64,000 nt of DNA from Mycolicibacterium cosmeticum (lineage in GTDB: Bacteria; Actinomycetota; Actinomycetes; Mycobacteriales; Mycobacteriaceae). Positions 8,335 through 20,157 of the stretch are shown here, piece by piece; position 1 is the stretch's first letter; every line of letters begins with the position of its first letter. Where the stretch lies: NCBI GenBank assembly GCA_016197365.1, contig JACPVS010000002.1, positions 62,001-126,000 of the forward strand. The letters are read 5' to 3'. A program made the translations under genes and the position numbers. Under the pieces are notes generated by a model. That model made no database searches. It saw only the letters and a list, made by a program, of their open reading frames with translations, and was not told where the DNA came from.

Positions 8335-10479
8335 CTAGACCGCAACCAGATTGAGTGCGCTCAGATCGGTTTTCATCAAGGCGACGTTGTAGTTGCCCCA
8401 CAGCGACATGTTCCAGTAGAGGTACTGGGGATCCTCCGGGCTACCGTCGGTCTTGTCCAGCAGATCGGTTCCCGACCACGGGTGGATCATCGGCGCGTAC
8501 AACCCCGGGTACTGGGTGGAAGTCACCAGCGTTGTGGACGTCGACCATGTCCCGGTCGGCGAATCCGCCGTCCGCAGCTGGACGTTGTTGTTGCCGTCGG
8601 TGTAGAGCATCACGTACTTGTTCAGATACGTGTTGTACTGCACCGACAATTCACCGGCGCTCGGGTACGTCGTCTTCTTGAACAGGCCGAACAGGCCGCT
8701 CGTCGTCTTGCCCGGCAGCACGGGTGCTGCCTTGGACGCATCGTTGGTCACCCAGCTCTTGCCGGTCCAGTACTGGTACTTACTCACGGTCAGGATGTCG
8801 GCTTCCTTGACCCGCGACAGATACACCGTGCCGTTGCGTCCGGACGGCGTTCCGTAGGCGTAGAGGTATCCGGCGGTCGCGTCGGCAGAGCCCTCCGGCG
8901 GCCGCACCCAGTTGACCATCTGGAACTTGTAATCGCCGTACTTGTAGCCCACCGTCGAACGGCCCGAACCGGCCGACCGCACCGAGGATTTCGGCACGAC
9001 GGACCAGTTCTGCCCGTTGTCGTCGGAGTAGGCGATGGCCGAGTAGTTCGTGGTCCAGGCGCCCGGCGAGTCCCACGATTTGACGGACATGATCGAAATG
9101 TATTGCCGCGTAGCTCCATTGACGCCCGCCCCCGGGACCGAGATGGCCCCGGTCGGGATGATCGTCACCTGGGTCGCTTTGGAATACGGGTACTTGCCGA
9201 TGATCTCGCGCGCGTAATCGGCGACGGTGAGGCTCATCGGCGAGCCGCTGTAGGCACCGTCGGGGATACCCGGCCTGTCGACGATGCCGTTCGGGATGGA
9301 GATGCCGTTGGACAGCACGTTGTCGGCGGTCCGCAACAGCACGTTGTTGCGCCATCCGGTCGTCATCGCGGCATTGGTGAAGGTGTCTCCGAACGCGATC
9401 AGGATCTGGTGCTGTTCGACGATCGGGGTCGACGGATCGTCACCGGTGACGCCGTTGTCCCACATGATGCCCAGGTCGGTGCCGTAGATCCCGAATCGGT
9501 CCATCGTGTCGTTGATGCTGTTGGAACCGGTGAGCCAGGCCACCCAGTTGGTCGCCGGGACCGATGTCACGGCGGCCAGGGCCTGCGCGGTGGCCACGAC
9601 GTCGGTACTGACGACGGTGGTCTGCCTCGCGGTCTCCTTACGGGTCGCCCAGCCCAGCATCGCCACCGCGGCGGCCACGCCGCCCGAGGGTGCCGGCGCG
9701 TCGGCCGCACGCGGGGTCAGTCCGAATACCGCCATGATCGGGGTGAGTGCCTTCTGCACCGCCGCGCCGACGGCTTTCACGGCCGCCACCAGCGGTGGCG
9801 CGCTCGGGGTGGTCGTCCGGGTCTGGGTGACCGCAGCTGCGGTCGCCTGCGTGGGGGCGTGCGTGGAAGCGCCGGTCGCCACCAGCGATGCTTTGGCCGC
9901 CGCGGGGGCGACGGAGGCTTGAACGGCGGCGGCGGGTTCTGGATCGGCCTGCGCCTGTGCGATCGCCGCAGGCTTGACCTTGGCGGCGACCTGCGGCGCG
10001 GCCTTGGTGACCGAAACCTTGGGTGATTTCGCCGTCCTGGTGTGCGCGGTACGCGTGGCGGGTGCCTGCGTCTCGGCAGCGGCCGGACTCTTCGGCGGCG
10101 ACTGAGTGTGCGGCGTGGTCTCGGTCTCGGCGGGCGTGGCCGGCTCCGGAGCCGACGGTGCCTGCGCCGCGTCCACCGCCGGGCTCACGGCGGGGTCGTC
10201 CCCGGTCGTGCCGTCTTGGGCTGCCGCCGTGGCCTTCTGCCCTGCGGGCTTCTTCGGGGTGACCTTCCCCGATTTCTTCTTCTCGGTCTTCTTCTCGTCG
10301 ACCTTCCCGCCGGCCGGGGATCCGTTGCCCTGCGCGCCGGTCGACGAACTCGCCGCCGACTGTGCCGTCGACCCCGCGTCGCTACCTGCGCCGGTATCGG
10401 CCGACGCGATGCCCGTGGCCGACGCCACGCCGATCCCCATCACCATCGCCAGAGTTCCGACACGACCGGCTCCACGCAT
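8335..10479 (-). CDS. Secreted DUF4185 domain protein with long low-complexity linker
   Basis: A 714-residue exported protein. The signal peptide is residues 1-28 (MRGAGRVGTLAMVMGIGVAS, cleavage near ASADT), followed by a Lys-rich stretch and a roughly 200-residue Ala/Thr/Pro/Gln linker. The C-terminal 390 residues form a DUF4185 domain, a putative beta-propeller glycan-binding or hydrolase-like fold in mycobacterial surface proteins (NDTMDRFGIYGTDLGIMWDN; IPDGAYSGSPMS; YPGLYAPMIHPWSG; YLYWNMSLWGNYNV). ATG 10479 has GGAG 7 nt upstream; the TTG at 10485 is too close to that site. It forms a pair with the small secreted protein downstream. Confidence 0.82.
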   Translation of the reverse strand: MRGAGRVGTLAMVMGIGVASATGIASADTGAGSDAGSTAQSAASSSTGAQGNGSPAGGKVDEKKTEKKKSGKVTPKKPAGQKATAAAQDGTTGDDPAVSPAVDAAQAPSAPEPATPAETETTPHTQSPPKSPAAAETQAPATRTAHTRTAKSPKVSVTKAAPQVAAKVKPAAIAQAQADPEPAAAVQASVAPAAAKASLVATGASTHAPTQATAAAVTQTRTTTPSAPPLVAAVKAVGAAVQKALTPIMAVFGLTPRAADAPAPSGGVAAAVAMLGWATRKETARQTTVVSTDVVATAQALAAVTSVPATNWVAWLTGSNSINDTMDRFGIYGTDLGIMWDNGVTGDDPSTPIVEQHQILIAFGDTFTNAAMTTGWRNNVLLRTADNVLSNGISIPNGIVDRPGIPDGAYSGSPMSLTVADYAREIIGKYPYSKATQVTIIPTGAISVPGAGVNGATRQYISIMSVKSWDSPGAWTTNYSAIAYSDDNGQNWSVVPKSSVRSAGSGRSTVGYKYGDYKFQMVNWVRPPEGSADATAGYLYAYGTPSGRNGTVYLSRVKEADILTVSKYQYWTGKSWVTNDASKAAPVLPGKTTSGLFGLFKKTTYPSAGELSVQYNTYLNKYVMLYTDGNNNVQLRTADSPTGTWSTSTTLVTSTQYPGLYAPMIHPWSGTDLLDKTDGSPEDPQYLYWNMSLWGNYNVALMKTDLSALNLVAV

Positions 10480-10510
10480 GATCAAACTCCAAGCACATCG
10501 GCCCCGACGC

Positions 10511-10528
10511 CTATTTGAGCCTCAATAG
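10511..10528. repeat. Imperfect palindrome upstream of the DUF4185 gene
   Basis: CTATTTGAGCCTCAATAG is an A/T-rich near-palindrome (one extra T in the left arm) 32 nt before the DUF4185 start, between that gene and the gatB stop. In a high-GC chromosome it stands out as a promoter or operator region. Confidence 0.35.
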
Positions 10529-10586
10529 TCTCATCTTTCACAGGCGTTGGGAACATTCTCACCGATCGAGACGAGGTGCGGTCGCC

Positions 10587-12092
10587 TCAGGAGCTACACG
10601 CGGCGATCACCAGTTCGCGCACCCGCGCGGCGTCGGCCTGGCCCTTGGTGGCCTTCATCACCGCACCGACGATGGCGCCCGCGGCCTGCACCTTGCCGCC
10701 CCGGATCTTGTCCGCGACATCGGGATTGGCGGCCAGGGCCTCGTCGACCGCGGCCTGGATCAGCGAGTCGTCGCGCACGACGACCAGTCCGCGATCGTTC
10801 ATGACCTGCTCGGGTTCACCCTCGCCGGCCAGCACACCCTCGATGACCTGGCGGGCCAGCTTGTTCGACAGCTTGCCGTCGTCGACCAGCTTGACCACCG
10901 CGGCGACCTGCTCGGGGGTGATGGCCAGGACGTCCAGTTCGATCCCTGACTCATTGGCCTTCTGCACCAGGAAGTTGCCCCACCACGCGCGCGCGGCCTC
11001 ACTCGCGGCGCCGTGCGCGACGGTGGCGGCGACCAGATCGATGGCACCGTTGTTCACCAGGTCGCGCATCACCTCGTCGGAGATGCCCCACTCGTCCTGA
11101 ATCCGCTTGCGCGACAACCACGGCAGCTCGGGAATGGTGGTGCGCAGCCGGTCCACCAATTCAATGCTGGGGGCGACTGGTTCCAGGTCCGGCTCCGGGA
11201 AGTACCGGTAATCCTGCGCGGTCTCCTTGCTGCGGCCCGCGGTGGTGTGACCGGACTCCTGGAAGTGCCTGGTCTCCTGGGTGACGGTGCCGCCGGCGGT
11301 CAGCACCGCCGCCTGGCGGCGCATCTCATAGCGCACCGCGACCTCGACGCTCTTGAGCGAGTTGACGTTCTTGGTCTCGGTGCGGGTGCCGAATTCGCTG
11401 TCGCCCTTGGGTTTCAGAGACACGTTCGAATCGCAGCGCATCGAACCCTGGTCCATCCGCACATCGGAGACGCCGAGGCCGCGCAGCAGGTCGCGCAGCG
11501 CGGTGACATACGCGCGGGCGATCTCGGGCGCCCGCTCACCGGTGCCCTCGATGGGGCGGGTGACGATCTCGACCAGCGGCACGCCGGCCCGGTTGAAATC
11601 AGCCAGCGAGGTGGTGGCCCCGGAGATCCGGCCGGTGTCGCTGCCCAGGTGGGTCAGCTTGCCGGTGTCCTCCTCCATGTGGGCGCGTTCGATCTCGACC
11701 CGGAAGGTGGTGCCGTCGTCCAGCGGGACGTCGAGGTAGCCGTCGACGGCGATCGGCTCGTCGTACTGCGAGATCTGATAGTTCTTCGGCTGATCCGGAT
11801 AGAAGTAGTTCTTCCGGGCGAACCGACCCCACGGCGCGATGGAACAGTTCAGCGCCAGGCCGATGCGGATGGCCGCCTCGACGGCGGACTCGTTGAGCAC
11901 GGGCAGCGCGCCGGGCAGGCCCAGGCACACCGGGCACACCTGGGTGTTGGGCTCGGCGCCGAACTCGTTGGCGCAGCCGCAGAACATCTTGGTGGCGGTC
12001 GACAGCTCGACGTGCACCTCCATCCCCATCACGGGGTCGAACGCGGCGAGGACCTCGTCGTAGTCGAGGAGGTCGGCGGTATCGACAGACAT
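10587..12092 (-). CDS. gatB: Glutamyl/aspartyl-tRNA amidotransferase subunit B
   Basis: A 501-residue GatB, the kinase/transamidase subunit that activates misacylated Glu-tRNA(Gln) or Asp-tRNA(Asn) and amidates it with ammonia from GatA. The N-terminal signature [16 protein letters not shown] and the zinc-site cysteines CGCANEF/CPVCLG lie in the first 60 residues; the helical and YqeY-like tail occupies the last 150 residues. Full length for the family. It is separated from gatCA by a phosphodiesterase gene and pfkA, as gatB is separated by pfkA in M. tuberculosis. A TAGGAT box (12100-12105) lies 7 nt before the ATG. Confidence 0.97.
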   Translation of the reverse strand: MSVDTADLLDYDEVLAAFDPVMGMEVHVELSTATKMFCGCANEFGAEPNTQVCPVCLGLPGALPVLNESAVEAAIRIGLALNCSIAPWGRFARKNYFYPDQPKNYQISQYDEPIAVDGYLDVPLDDGTTFRVEIERAHMEEDTGKLTHLGSDTGRISGATTSLADFNRAGVPLVEIVTRPIEGTGERAPEIARAYVTALRDLLRGLGVSDVRMDQGSMRCDSNVSLKPKGDSEFGTRTETKNVNSLKSVEVAVRYEMRRQAAVLTAGGTVTQETRHFQESGHTTAGRSKETAQDYRYFPEPDLEPVAPSIELVDRLRTTIPELPWLSRKRIQDEWGISDEVMRDLVNNGAIDLVAATVAHGAASEAARAWWGNFLVQKANESGIELDVLAITPEQVAAVVKLVDDGKLSNKLARQVIEGVLAGEGEPEQVMNDRGLVVVRDDSLIQAAVDEALAANPDVADKIRGGKVQAAGAIVGAVMKATKGQADAARVRELVIAACSS

Positions 12093-12099
12093 GACGTTG

Positions 12100-12105
12100 A
12101 TCCTA
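12100..12105 (-). promoter_or_regulatory. -10 box for a leaderless gatB transcript
   Basis: Minus-strand TAGGAT ends 7 nt before ATG 12092. The oppositely oriented box at 12139-12144 serves the divergent phosphodiesterase gene, so both promoters lie in a 58-bp intergenic space. Confidence 0.5.
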
Positions 12106-12138
12106 GTTGCCGTTCACCGGCCATTTCCCTGGCCCGGT

Positions 12139-12144
12139 TACCGT
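12139..12144 (+). promoter_or_regulatory. -10 box for a leaderless phosphodiesterase transcript
   Basis: TACCGT ends 6 nt before ATG 12151, supporting that codon as the start over the upstream in-frame codon at 12091, which overlaps gatB. Confidence 0.5.
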
Positions 12145-12150
12145 CCGCGG

Positions 12151-13110
12151 ATGCTTGCTCGTATCGGTGCCCTGCTCACCGCGTTCACCCTGACCGCTGC
12201 GCCCGCCGCCTATGCCGCTCCCGACGGTTTCGACCTGCAGGCCCACCGCGGCGGCCGGGGCGAGACCACCGAGGAGTCACTGCGCGCCTTCACCAAGGCC
12301 CTCGAACTCGGCGTCACCACGCTGGAACTCGACATCGTCCTCTCCAAGGACGCCGCGCCGATGGTCTGGCACGATCCGACGGTCCAGGCCGACAAGTGCG
12401 CCGACACCGGACCCGCGACCCCTGGCGACCCGCAGTACCCGTACGTCGGCAAGCTCGTCCACGACCTCACGCTGGCGCAGCTGCGCACCCTGAACTGCGG
12501 CAAGCTGCTCAGCGGCTTCCCCGGCGCCGAGGTGGTGAGCGGCAACAAGATCGCCACGCTGGACCAGGTCTTCGCCCTCGCCGACGCGCATCACGCCGGC
12601 GTCCGCTACAACATCGAGACCAAGATCGAAGCCGACAAGCCCGAAACATCTGCCGCGCCAGAACAATTCGTGGACGTGATCCTGGCCGCCGTGCGGGCGG
12701 CGAACAAGCTCGACAAGGTGGAGATCCAGAGCTTCGACTGGCGCACACTGCCGTTGGTCCGCCGGCAGGAGTCGGGCATCCCGCTGGTGGCGCTGTGGGA
12801 CGAGACCACCTGGGTGCCCGACTCGGTGTGGACGGCGGGGGTGAATCCTGCGGTGGTCGGCGACCCGATCATCGGGGCGATGTCGGTCGGGGCGAACATC
12901 CTGTCGCCGGAGTACTCGTTGGTCGACAGGGCGTTCGTAGACCGTGCACATGCCAAAGGGCTCAAGGTGATTCCCTGGACCGTCAACGATGCCGACGCGA
13001 TGCGGGCCCAGATAGCCGCCGGCGTCGACGGCATCATCACCGACTACCCGTCCCGGCTGCGCGCGGTGCTGGGCGAACTGGGAATGCCCCTGCCGACGGC
13101 GTACCGCTAG
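12151..13110 (+). CDS. Secreted glycerophosphodiester phosphodiesterase
   Basis: A 319-residue GDPD-family hydrolase expected to split glycerophosphodiesters into an alcohol and glycerol 3-phosphate outside the membrane. A signal peptide ([20 protein letters not shown], cleavage after AYA) precedes the catalytic HR motif [14 protein letters not shown] (His32), the metal ligands in [12 protein letters not shown], and the second histidine in MVWHDPTV. The C-terminal [24 protein letters not shown] is typical of the barrel end. It is inserted between gatB and pfkA relative to M. tuberculosis. Its TAG stop shares bases with the pfkA stop on the other strand. Confidence 0.92.
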   Translation: MLARIGALLTAFTLTAAPAAYAAPDGFDLQAHRGGRGETTEESLRAFTKALELGVTTLELDIVLSKDAAPMVWHDPTVQADKCADTGPATPGDPQYPYVGKLVHDLTLAQLRTLNCGKLLSGFPGAEVVSGNKIATLDQVFALADAHHAGVRYNIETKIEADKPETSAAPEQFVDVILAAVRAANKLDKVEIQSFDWRTLPLVRRQESGIPLVALWDETTWVPDSVWTAGVNPAVVGDPIIGAMSVGANILSPEYSLVDRAFVDRAHAKGLKVIPWTVNDADAMRAQIAAGVDGIITDYPSRLRAVLGELGMPLPTAYR

Positions 13111-14138
13111 CCGAAGAACTCGGCGCCGTCGTCGTACCGGGTCTGCGGCACCAGCTTGAGCTGCTGGACGGCGTCGGCCAGCGGCACCCGCCCGATGTCC
13201 TGCCCGCGCAGCGACACCATCATCCCGAACTCGCCGGCGTGCGCGGCGTCCGCGGCGTTGACCCCGAACCGGGTGGCCAGCACCCGGTCGTAGGCGGTCG
13301 GGGTGCCGCCGCGCTGGACATGGCCCAGCACGGTGACCCGCACTTCCTTCTTGATCCGCTTCTCCACCTCGACGGCGAGCTGCTGGGATACGCCGGTGAA
13401 CCTCTCGTGGCCGAATTCGTCCATCCCGCCCTGGCGTAACTGCATGGTGCCCTCGGCCGGTTTGGCACCCTCGGCGACCACGCAGATGAAGTGCGACGAC
13501 CCATGCTGGAAACGCTTCTTGACCAGCCGGCACACCTCTTCGACGTCGAAGGGCTGCTCGGGGATCAGCGTCATGTGCGCACCGCTGGCGATGCCGGCGT
13601 TCAGCGCGATCCACCCGGCGTGCCTGCCCATCACCTCGACGAGCATGACCCGCTGGTGCGATTCGGCGGTGGAATGCAGCCGGTCGATCGCCTCGGTGGC
13701 GACCTGCAACGCGGTGTCGTGACCGAAGGTCACGTCGGTGCAGTCGATGTCGTTGTCGATGGTCTTCGGGACCCCGACGACGGGCACGTTCTCCTCGGAC
13801 AGCCAGTGCGCCGCGGTCAGCGTGCCCTCCCCACCGATCGGGATGAGCACGTCGATGCCGTTGTCCTCCATGGTCTGTTTGATCTGGTCCAGACCGGCCC
13901 GCAGCTTGTCGGGGTTGACCCGCGCGGTGCCCAGCACGGTGCCGCCCTTGGCGAGCAGCCGGTCATTGCGGTCGTCGTTGGCCAGCTGGATGCGGCGGTC
14001 CTCCAACAGACCGCGCCAGCCGTCCAGGAAACCCACCACCGACGAGCCGTACCGCTGATCGCATGTCCGCACCACCGCGCGGATCACGGCGTTCAGGCCG
14101 GGACAGTCACCTCCACCAGTCAGCACGCCAATTCGCAT
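13107..14138 (-). CDS. pfkA: 6-phosphofructokinase
   Basis: A 343-residue phosphofructokinase phosphorylating fructose 6-phosphate in glycolysis. The start GGGDCPGLN, the nucleotide-site loop GGEGT (102-106), the catalytic TIDNDID, and MGRHAGW are in order. Gly105 with Lys125 matches the actinobacterial ATP-dependent type (PPi enzymes have Asp at the first position). ATG 14138 (MRIGVLTGG) equals the M. tuberculosis protein start and length; three extra upstream codons are excluded. The last four bases overlap the phosphodiesterase stop tail to tail. Confidence 0.96.
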   Translation of the reverse strand: MRIGVLTGGGDCPGLNAVIRAVVRTCDQRYGSSVVGFLDGWRGLLEDRRIQLANDDRNDRLLAKGGTVLGTARVNPDKLRAGLDQIKQTMEDNGIDVLIPIGGEGTLTAAHWLSEENVPVVGVPKTIDNDIDCTDVTFGHDTALQVATEAIDRLHSTAESHQRVMLVEVMGRHAGWIALNAGIASGAHMTLIPEQPFDVEEVCRLVKKRFQHGSSHFICVVAEGAKPAEGTMQLRQGGMDEFGHERFTGVSQQLAVEVEKRIKKEVRVTVLGHVQRGGTPTAYDRVLATRFGVNAADAAHAGEFGMMVSLRGQDIGRVPLADAVQQLKLVPQTRYDDGAEFFG

Positions 14139-14156
14139 ACCGACCATCTAACCCGG

Positions 14157-15638
14157 TTACAGCGCCGTCGGCAGCGATCCGCGGGCCGCCTCATAGGCCG
14201 CACCGACCCGGTAGAGCCGGTCATCGGCCAGTGCGGGGGCCATGATCTGCAGTCCGACCGGCAGTCCGTCGTCGGCCGACAAACCCGAGGGCACCGACAT
14301 GCCGCAGTGCCCGGCCAGGTTCAGCGGCAGGGTGCACAGGTCGAACAGATACATGGCGAGCGGGTCGTCGACCTTCTCCCCCAGCCGGAACGCCGTGGAG
14401 GGGGTGGCCGGGGTGGCCAGCACGTCGACCTGCTCGTAGGCGCGGTCCAGGTCGCGCCCGATCAGCGTGCGCACCTTCTGCGCCTGGTTGTAGTACGCGT
14501 CGTAGTAGCCCGCCGACAACGCATAGGTGCCGATCATGATGCGGCGTTTGACCTCCGGCCCGAAACCGGCGGCCCGGGTCAGCGCCATGACTTCCTCGGC
14601 ACTGTGGGTGCCGTCGTCGCCGACCCGCAGGCCGTACCGCATGGCGTCGAAACGGGCCAGGTTGCTCGACACCTCCGAGGGCAGGATCAGGTAATAGGCC
14701 GCCATCGCGTGGTCGAAGTTCGGGCAGTCGACCTCGATGATCTCCGCGCCCAGCGCGGTGAGCTGCTCGACGGCGGCGTTGAACGAGGCGAGCACGCCGG
14801 ACTGGTAGCCCTCGCCGCGCAGCTGCTTGACGACGCCGACCCGCACGCCCTTGAGGTCACCGTGGACACCCTCGCGGGCCGCCCCCACCACATCGGGCAC
14901 CGGGGCATCGATCGACGTGGAGTCGCGCGGGTCGTGACCGGCGATCACCTGGTGCAACAGCGCGGTGTCGAGCACGGTGCGGGCACACGGCCCGCCCTGG
15001 TCCAGTGACGACGCGCACGCGATCAGGCCGTAGCGGCTGACCGTGCCGTAGGTCGGTTTCACCCCGACGGTCGCGGTGAGCGCCGCAGGCTGGCGGATGG
15101 ACCCGCCGGTGTCGGTGCCGATGGCCAGCGGGGCCTGGAACGCCGCGAGCGCCGCGGCGCTGCCGCCGCCGGAGCCGCCGGGCACCCGCTCGACATCCCA
15201 CGGGTTGCGGGTGGGGCCGTACGCGGAGTTCTCGGTCGAGCTACCCATGGCGAACTCGTCCATGTTGGTCTTGCCGAGGATCGGGATACCGGCCGCCCGC
15301 AGCTTGGCGGTGACCGTCGCGTCGTACGGCGAGCGCCAGCCTTCGAGGATCTTGGACCCGGCGGTGGTCGGCGCGTCGGTGGTGGTGAAGACGTCCTTGA
15401 GGGCCAGCGGCACGCCGGCCAGCGGCGACGGCAGCGTCTCGCCCGCCGCGACCTGGCGGTCGACCTCGGCGGCGGCGGCCAGCGCCCGCTCCGCGCCGAC
15501 GTGCAGAAACGCGTGGAAACGCTCGTCGGTGGCGGCGATCTGGTCCAGGTGCGCCTGGGTCACCTCGGTCGAGGTGACCTCCCCGGCGGCGATCTTGGCG
15601 CCCAGCGCTGCGGCGTTCTCGCGGATCAACTCGGTCAC
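14157..15638 (-). CDS. gatA: Glutamyl/aspartyl-tRNA amidotransferase subunit A
   Basis: A 493-residue amidase-signature subunit that hydrolyses glutamine to supply ammonia to GatB. The Ser-cis-Ser-Lys machinery is visible: the Lys in [11 protein letters not shown], the Gly/Ser-rich [13 protein letters not shown], and [13 protein letters not shown] carrying the nucleophile region. The GTG start at 15638 overlaps gatC by 4 nt (GTGA), so the two subunits are translationally coupled. Length is normal for GatA. Confidence 0.97.
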   Translation of the reverse strand: MTELIRENAAALGAKIAAGEVTSTEVTQAHLDQIAATDERFHAFLHVGAERALAAAAEVDRQVAAGETLPSPLAGVPLALKDVFTTTDAPTTAGSKILEGWRSPYDATVTAKLRAAGIPILGKTNMDEFAMGSSTENSAYGPTRNPWDVERVPGGSGGGSAAALAAFQAPLAIGTDTGGSIRQPAALTATVGVKPTYGTVSRYGLIACASSLDQGGPCARTVLDTALLHQVIAGHDPRDSTSIDAPVPDVVGAAREGVHGDLKGVRVGVVKQLRGEGYQSGVLASFNAAVEQLTALGAEIIEVDCPNFDHAMAAYYLILPSEVSSNLARFDAMRYGLRVGDDGTHSAEEVMALTRAAGFGPEVKRRIMIGTYALSAGYYDAYYNQAQKVRTLIGRDLDRAYEQVDVLATPATPSTAFRLGEKVDDPLAMYLFDLCTLPLNLAGHCGMSVPSGLSADDGLPVGLQIMAPALADDRLYRVGAAYEAARGSLPTAL

Positions 15639-15934
15639 TCTGCTTCTCCCAAGATGCGCGGCACCGCGAAACGGCCGTCTTCGGCGCGCGGTGCGGCGGC
15701 CAGGGCCTCGTCCTGCGACAGCGACCCCACCACCTCGTCCGGACGCGCGACGTTCACCTCTTTCAGAGGATTACCGGTCGCTTCGACGCCGGTGACGTCG
15801 ACGGATTGGATCTGGCCGACGTGGGCCAGGATGGCGTCGAGCTGGCCGGCGAAACCGTCCAACTCGCCATCGGTGAGGGCAAGTCGGGCCAGTCGCGCTA
15901 GGTGGGCAACCTCGTCCCGGGAGATCTGTGACAC
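15635..15934 (-). CDS. gatC: Glutamyl/aspartyl-tRNA amidotransferase subunit C
   Basis: A 99-residue GatC that wraps around and stabilises the GatA-GatB complex. The opening [20 protein letters not shown] and the [23 protein letters not shown] segment are family hallmarks. GTG 15934 is the start; a TAGGCT box lies 8 nt upstream on the minus strand, suggesting an almost leaderless message. First gene of gatC-gatA, divergent from the ACT-domain gene. Confidence 0.95.
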   Translation of the reverse strand: MSQISRDEVAHLARLARLALTDGELDGFAGQLDAILAHVGQIQSVDVTGVEATGNPLKEVNVARPDEVVGSLSQDEALAAAPRAEDGRFAVPRILGEAE

Positions 15935-16004
15935 GACAAAGCAGCCTAGTCGTGACGGCGAGCTGGAAATGCCCCGCCCCGGCGGCTATGACAGGGTGTT
16001 GCGC

Positions 16005-16664
16005 GTGCCGTCATATCTGCTGCGGGTCCAGCTGGAGGACCGACCGGGCAGCCTCGGCTCGCTGGCCGTCGCGCTCGGGTCGGTGGGCGCCGACATCCTG
16101 TCCCTCGACGTCGTCGAGCGCGGAGCGGGCTACGCCATCGACGATCTGGTGGTCGACCTGCCCATCGGCGCCATGCCCGATTCGCTCATCACGGCCGCCG
16201 AACACATCCAGGGCGTCTACGTCGACAGCATCCGGCCCCATACCGGCCTGCTGGAGGCGCACCGCGAACTCGAGCTGATCGACCACATCGCCGCGGCTGA
16301 CAACCGCCAGGACAAGTTGCAGGTGCTGGCCGATGAGGCGCCGAAGGTGTTGCGGGTGGGCTGGTGCTCGGTGCTGCGCCGCACGGACGCCGGACTGGAC
16401 ACCATCGTCGGCAGCCCGGGAGCCCCCGAGACGCACGCGCAGAGCGCACCCTGGCTGCCCCTCGAGCACGCCGCGGTCCTCGACGGCACCGCACCGTGGG
16501 TGCCGCAGGTCTGGCGCGACATCGACACCACCCTGACCGCGGCACCGCTGGGCGACCACCACACCGCCGTCCTGCTGGGCCGTCCCGGCGGGCCCGCCTT
16601 CCGGCCGTCAGAGGTCGCCCGACTCGGCTACCTCGCCGGCATCGTCGCGACGATCATCCGCTGA
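16005..16664 (+). CDS. ACT domain protein (Rv3013-type)
   Basis: A 219-residue soluble protein. The N-terminal 70 residues are an ACT amino-acid-sensing domain (LLRVQLEDRPGSLGSLAVALGSVGADI), and the remainder is a second conserved domain with VLRVGWCSVLRR and PAFRPSEVARLGYLAGIVATI. It matches M. tuberculosis Rv3013, whose function is unknown; a ligand-sensing regulatory role is likely. GTG 16005 (VPSYLLRV) is chosen from that similarity; an ATG at 15969 would add 12 residues. Divergent from gatC. Confidence 0.85.
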   Translation: MPSYLLRVQLEDRPGSLGSLAVALGSVGADILSLDVVERGAGYAIDDLVVDLPIGAMPDSLITAAEHIQGVYVDSIRPHTGLLEAHRELELIDHIAAADNRQDKLQVLADEAPKVLRVGWCSVLRRTDAGLDTIVGSPGAPETHAQSAPWLPLEHAAVLDGTAPWVPQVWRDIDTTLTAAPLGDHHTAVLLGRPGGPAFRPSEVARLGYLAGIVATIIR

Positions 16665-16667
16665 CGG

Positions 16668-16919
16668 TCAAGCACCGGCCGGCACCGGATAGCGGTCGTT
16701 GACGTCGGCATTGCTGTCCTTGCGGGCGCAGTGCGCGCAGCAGAAGATGGCGTCCGGCGTCTCGATGCCATGGCCCAGGATCCGGCACCCGCAGTGTGCG
16801 CACTCCGGCGCAATCTTGGCCGCCGCGCATTCGATGCTGTCGAACGTGGCGCTCTCGTCACCCCAGGTGACGGTGAAGGCCTTGTCGTAGTGGTTGCCAC
16901 AGGTGGCGCAAATCGCCAT
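16668..16919 (-). CDS. Small Cys-rich, probably zinc-binding protein
   Basis: About 83 residues with nine cysteines and several histidines in the first 64 positions: CATC (4-7), Cys31, CAHCGC (40-45), and CCAHC (60-64). The spacing suggests two zinc-finger or ribbon sites, or metallothionein-like metal storage. ATG 16919 is preceded by AGAGGA at 6 nt, so longer in-frame starts upstream were rejected. It follows ligA on the same strand after 69 nt that contain two palindromes. No enzymatic motif; metal binding is inferred from composition only. Confidence 0.7.
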   Translation of the reverse strand: MAICATCGNHYDKAFTVTWGDESATFDSIECAAAKIAPECAHCGCRILGHGIETPDAIFCCAHCARKDSNADVNDRYPVPAGA

Positions 16920-16944
16920 GATCGTCCTCTCGGTCATCCGCAGA

Positions 16945-16973
16945 TCCTCGGTCGAGGACGGGTTACCCGGGTA
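16945..16973. promoter_or_regulatory. Two adjacent palindromes upstream of the Cys-rich gene
   Basis: TCCTCG-GT-CGAGGA (16945-16958) and TACCCGGGTA (16964-16973) lie between the ligA stop and the Cys-rich gene. The first could be a hairpin just upstream of the ribosome site; the second resembles a small operator. Assignment to a regulator is not possible from sequence. Confidence 0.35.
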
Positions 16974-16988
16974 TGGCGGTGGCAAACG

Positions 16989-19079
<2,091 letters not shown>

Positions 19080-19685
19080 TCACAAGGTCGGCAACAGCCG
19101 GAACCGCACCACGTCGCGCCAGGTGGTGCCTTCCCAACCCTGCAGCACGAACCCGTGCGGTTCGACGAGCTCGCGCAGGCTCTGCACGCTCTGGCGGTCA
19201 GGATCGGGGAATGCCTCGACGAACACCAGAAGGCCGCCCGGGCGCAGCACCCGGCGCAGTCCACGGATGCAGATGTCCTTGTCCGGCACCTCGCCGAGCA
19301 CCGCCGCCAGGAATGCCACGTCGAAGCTGTCGTCGTCGAACGGCAGTCCCGCGCTCGCGTCACCGGAATGGAATTCGGCATTGTGGCAGCCGGCCGCGTC
19401 GAGGGCGCTACGCGCCTTGTCCAGCATCTGCGGCTGCACGTCGAACAGGTGCAGCCGACCGGCCGGTACCCGCTTGGCGATCTCGGTACTGAAATAGCCA
19501 GGGCCAGGGCCGATTTCGAGCACCCGCTCATCGCCGGCGAGCAGCAGCCCGTCGATGACGGCACCGGGTCGGCTGATCCGGCGGCGGATGGGATTGTTCA
19601 GAAAGATCGAGGCCCGGTGCGGGTACGGGAAATCCCCGGCCTTGCGGGTCTGACGTATCACGGTGTCCAGCCACGATGTCGGCAT
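19080..19685 (-). CDS. Class I SAM-dependent methyltransferase
   Basis: A 201-residue methyltransferase with motif I VLEIGPGPGYFS (about residues 55-66), motif II acidic end LHLFDVQPQML, motif IV FDVAFLAAVLGEVPD and motif VI RVLRPGGLLVFVEAF. The UbiE/COQ5-like arrangement suggests a small-molecule or lipid substrate, but none can be named. No signal peptide. It lies upstream of ligA on the same strand with about 30 nt between them and has no clear equivalent at this place in M. tuberculosis. Confidence 0.85.
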   Translation of the reverse strand: MPTSWLDTVIRQTRKAGDFPYPHRASIFLNNPIRRRISRPGAVIDGLLLAGDERVLEIGPGPGYFSTEIAKRVPAGRLHLFDVQPQMLDKARSALDAAGCHNAEFHSGDASAGLPFDDDSFDVAFLAAVLGEVPDKDICIRGLRRVLRPGGLLVFVEAFPDPDRQSVQSLRELVEPHGFVLQGWEGTTWRDVVRFRLLPTL

Positions 19686-19739
19686 CTCACCCCCCTCAGC
19701 TGCGTAAATAAGGCCACCCTAACCCAGTGACGGGCCGGA

Positions 19740-19745
19740 TAGACT
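19740..19745 (+). promoter_or_regulatory. -10 box for a leaderless MmcQ-like gene
   Basis: TAGACT is followed by 7 nt and GTG 19753, supporting that start over ATG 19768. Confidence 0.5.
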
Positions 19746-19752
19746 CCTACCT

Positions 19753-20148
19753 GTGCCACATCCCGTGATGTTCAGCGATGGCGACTTCGGACTGGCCGAG
19801 ATCCGCGAGATCGCGCTCGCCTTCCCCACCGCCTTCGAGAAGGTCTCGTGGGGTCGCCCGGTGTTCTGCGCGCCGAAGATGTTCGCGATGTTCGGCGGCA
19901 ACGTCAAAGGTGAGGACGGGATGATCCCCTACCCCAGCTCGCTCCTGATCAAGGTCGACGACTCCGATCGCCGCGCACTGGAGGCGGACAGCCGATTCTT
20001 TTTCCCGGCCTACATGGGGCCGTTCGGCTGGCTGGGCCTGGACCTGACGGCGGGCAGGGTCGACTGGACCGAGGTCCGCGAACTCGTCGATGCGTCGTTC
20101 CGGCTCATCGCCGCCAAGAAGTTGATCCGGCAGCTCGACGACCGTTGA
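19753..20148 (+). CDS. MmcQ/YjbR family DNA-binding-like protein
   Basis: A 131-residue protein of the MmcQ/YjbR (double-wing CyaY-like) fold: FGLAEIREIALAFPTAFEKVSWGRPVF at the N-terminus, SLLIKVDDSDRRALEAD in the middle, and a final helix ELVDASFRLIAAKKLIRQL. Members are widespread in actinobacteria, often called DNA-binding, but their biochemical role is not established. GTG 19753 is supported by the promoter spacing. Convergent with the DUF2235 gene, with 9 nt between stops. Confidence 0.82.
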   Translation: MPHPVMFSDGDFGLAEIREIALAFPTAFEKVSWGRPVFCAPKMFAMFGGNVKGEDGMIPYPSSLLIKVDDSDRRALEADSRFFFPAYMGPFGWLGLDLTAGRVDWTEVRELVDASFRLIAAKKLIRQLDDR

Positions 20149-20157
20149 GCCCGCGCG

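Noticed and set aside
8008..10026. Long open frame (672 codons) opposite the DUF4185 gene
   Set aside because: Typical antisense frame of GC-rich sequence; Arg/Gly/His-rich translation with no domain, while the minus strand encodes a signal peptide and a recognisable domain.
11013..13439. Long open frame (808 codons) on the plus strand across gatB and the phosphodiesterase
   Set aside because: Spans two unrelated genes, one of them on the opposite strand, and has no family features.
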